Below, one piece after another: positions 7,095 to 8,355 of a DNA stretch of 8,355 bases. Under the pieces are notes generated by a model, which saw only the letters and a list, made by a program, of their open reading frames with translations, did not search any database and was not told the DNA's origin. Origin of the DNA: an uncultured Bacillota bacterium. GTDB lineage: Bacteria > Bacillota_I > Bacilli_A > RF39 > UBA660. A program made the translations under genes and the position numbers. Position 1 is the first letter of the stretch; every line of letters begins with the position of its first letter. The DNA lies in the NCBI GenBank assembly GCA_958428295.1, contig CAUAFL010000020.1, forward strand, positions 1 to 8,355, in the 5' to 3' direction.

Positions 7095-7101
7095 CTTGAA
7101 T

Positions 7102-7131
7102 AACTGCTATCCATTCGGTTAGCAGTTTTTT
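7102..7131 (+). terminator. Intrinsic terminator of the adhesin-sortase-membrane protein operon
   Basis: AACTGCTA (7102-7109) pairs with TAGCAGTT (7120-7127). Inside, a T/T mismatch is followed by CC/GG (7111-7112 with 7117-7118) around the loop ATTC. A run of T at 7126-7131 follows. It lies 7 nt after the stop codon of the membrane protein gene. Confidence 0.88.
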
Positions 7132-7187
7132 GCTAACTTTTACCTGCTATTTTAAAGAAGGTAAGCATATAGTATATTGGTGATAGT

Positions 7188-8120
7188 ATGTTAGATGATA
7201 AAAAATTTGTTCAGGAGTCTTTAAACACGAACCTTTTCTATTTAAGAGCTGTACGAGAATACTGCTTAAATATTCAACTTTCTTTTTATGTCAACAATAA
7301 TAATTATAGTCAAAGAGCTGAAACCATCGCCCTTCGCTGCGAGGATTTAGGACGATTGCTTGTCGAGTATACCCAGGGAGTAGTACCACCAGAGGCAATA
7401 AAATATCAAACTTATGTGACCGACTATACCTTAGAAGCGGAAGAGTTGACTGAAAAGTTATTTAATGTGAAGATTGCCACGGATATTACGAGAGAAGAAT
7501 TACAATTTGAAGCAGGTACACCCCAAAATCCTAGTCCTACGTTAGTAAAAGAAATTGAAAGTGTTAATCAACAAGCTATTGAAATCTGTGATGATTTTAT
7601 AGCACTAGCAGAAGAAATTAGACAAAAGTTATTAACTAATGAACTTTTTTCTTACACTTATCCGGCCTTATATGTTTTCATGATTAACACAACAGATTTA
7701 TATCAACAAAATTTAAAAAGACTGAATAATCGCACTACCTCAGAACCGATTTACGCAACTAGTGGAGAATATTTATATAATCTTTCTATGTATAATATTG
7801 TCCAATTTTTAAGAGGACTAATTGATCCTGCTGCTACCAACCATGTTGAACAATTGGATTCATTACTAGCTCGTTTTGCACCATTACTGCAAGATTATCA
7901 AAGTTTGCCACTAACTCCTGAAAACCAAAAACAATTAACTTCACAAAGTATTCCTTTAGTTGCTGAGTTAAGAAAATTATTGCAAACGATGCTAATGGAA
8001 ATATTAAGTGCCAAACTGTACTTTATCGTGGAAGCAACAATGATCGATAATTTTTATACCGATGTAAATTACTTTGCTTACATTTTAGATGAAACAGCAA
8101 AAATACAGGAACAATTCTAA
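7188..8120 (+). CDS. DUF2935-like all-helical (ferritin-like) protein, metal-site residues apparently lost
   Basis: 310 residues, no signal peptide or membrane segment, so probably cytoplasmic. The protein looks all-helical, with two related halves (about 8-180 and 192-305), as in DUF2935 proteins of Bacillus and Clostridium, which have a ferritin-like fold and no established function. The best match is FLRGLIDP at 207-214, close to the RGL(L/I)DP signature of that family. From memory, family members carry Glu/His ligands just before this motif and in a late DHxxREAxxYL-like helix. Here those positions read NIV (203-205), and DNFYTDVNYF (287-296) has Asn and Asp in their place, so metal binding is doubtful. 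The ATG at 7188 has GGTGA (7179-7183) 4 nt upstream. The gene stands alone after a terminator. No convincing promoter was found in the 56 nt between that terminator and the start. Family assignment is moderate. Confidence 0.82.
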   Translation: MLDDKKFVQESLNTNLFYLRAVREYCLNIQLSFYVNNNNYSQRAETIALRCEDLGRLLVEYTQGVVPPEAIKYQTYVTDYTLEAEELTEKLFNVKIATDITREELQFEAGTPQNPSPTLVKEIESVNQQAIEICDDFIALAEEIRQKLLTNELFSYTYPALYVFMINTTDLYQQNLKRLNNRTTSEPIYATSGEYLYNLSMYNIVQFLRGLIDPAATNHVEQLDSLLARFAPLLQDYQSLPLTPENQKQLTSQSIPLVAELRKLLQTMLMEILSAKLYFIVEATMIDNFYTDVNYFAYILDETAKIQEQF

Positions 8121-8132
8121 TATAAAAATAAT

Positions 8133-8162
8133 TTGAAATTTTAATTGTACTTCTGTTATACT
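8133..8162 (+). promoter_or_regulatory. Extended -10 promoter driving a short transcript or leader
   Basis: TTGAAA at 8133-8138 (5/6 to consensus), 18 bp spacing, TATACT at 8157-8162, and TG at 8154-8155 forming an extended -10. Transcription would start near 8169. It lies 12 nt after the DUF2935-like stop codon, so it serves whatever follows. Confidence 0.65.
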
Positions 8163-8190
8163 AACACTATAAGCTAGTGAGGTGAAGAAA

Positions 8191-8268
8191 GTGAAGAAGA
8201 TGGATAGCATAATGTTAACCTTGGGGGGGGGAGAATGTGAGTTATACCCAGAGAATGCTCAATGTTAA
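8191..8268 (+). CDS. Possible 25-residue small ORF or leader peptide containing a G9 run
   Basis: GTG 8191 is preceded by AGGTGA (8180-8185) with 5 nt spacing and lies about 22 nt after the predicted transcription start. It encodes a short Lys-started peptide (beginning MKKMDSIMLTL) with Gly residues from a run of nine G (8223-8231), ending at TAA 8266-8268. The G-rich run can also act as a ribosome-binding site for a second overlapping mini-ORF in another frame, GTG 8237 to TAG 8272 (11 residues, MSYTQRMLNVK). A one-base shorter run would instead fuse the first frame to that second one. Promoter, SD and start are well arranged, but such a short ORF could arise by chance. A leader peptide or a remnant gene are both possible. 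Confidence 0.35.
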   Translation: MKKMDSIMLTLGGGECELYPENAQC

Positions 8269-8311
8269 ATAGTGCATATCACTTTTCCCTTTGTTTTCTT
8301 TTGTGGTAATC

Positions 8312-8337
8312 AAAACAAGGCAATGAGTCTTGTTTTT
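8312..8337 (+). terminator. Intrinsic terminator (possible attenuator) at the end of the short transcript
   Basis: AAAACAAGGC (8312-8321) pairs with GTCTTGTTTT (8327-8336), including one G-U pair, around the loop AATGA, with the T-run at 8333-8337. The left arm can alternatively pair with upstream CTTTGTTTT (8289-8297), which would prevent the terminator. The stem is AT-rich and the flanking A/T would also serve as a weak terminator on the minus strand. Confidence 0.5.
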
Positions 8338-8355
8338 CTAGTGGTCAAAGAAACA

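Noticed and set aside
8341..8355. GTG at 8341 as the start of a further gene
   Set aside because: Only five codons are visible before the window ends, and the preceding bases are the terminator T-run with no SD.
1..8355. CRISPR array, tRNA or rRNA genes, insertion sequence or transposase, attachment site
   Set aside because: No short direct repeats with spacers, no cloverleaf with acceptor pairing, no transposase-like frame and no terminal inverted repeats were seen. The repeats present are protein-domain repeats.

Overview
This is an AT-rich window with ordinary bacterial signals: standard stop codons (no TGA read-through is needed), Shine-Dalgarno sites such as AAAGGAG and GGGGG, and extended -10 promoters. 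RNase J, a sortase, SpaA/Cna-B adhesin domains and a DUF2935-like protein together point to a low-GC Gram-positive bacterium (Bacillota). It is plausibly one of the uncultivated gut Bacilli or Erysipelotrichia-like lineages, but the genus cannot be read from this sequence. Sortase and a cell-wall sorting signal imply a walled cell, not a classical mycoplasma.

Layout. Bases 1-83 are the C-terminal tail of a probable glycine-rich surface protein. Bases 141-1661 (+) encode a secreted BspA-type protein with six exact-length 26-residue repeats. It converges on RNase J (1686-3377, -), and the two genes share a bidirectional terminator. RNase J and the next gene diverge from back-to-back promoters (3430-3490) whose -35 boxes lie 3 bp apart. 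Bases 3522-7094 (+) form a three-gene operon: a thioester and Cna-B adhesin with a VPNTA sorting motif, a sortase whose start overlaps the adhesin's end, and an unrecognised five-helix membrane protein. A hairpin terminator (7102-7131) closes it. Bases 7188-8120 (+) encode a DUF2935-like helical protein. Bases 8133-8340 hold a promoter, one or two very short ORFs around a run of nine G, and a terminator hairpin with a possible competing hairpin. This looks like a leader region or small transcript; whatever follows lies outside the window.

How it works together (inference). The adhesin is exported by its signal peptide, could attach covalently to host or surface nucleophiles through its Cys-Gln thioester, and is stiffened by isopeptide-locked stalk domains. 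It is probably fixed to the cell wall by the sortase encoded next to it. The third gene may assist anchoring or export, but nothing in its sequence proves that. The sortase stands out: it keeps the catalytic His and Cys but has Gln where the active-site Arg should be. This unusual sortase, the non-LPXTG substrate and the unknown membrane partner are the best candidate here for an under-described system.
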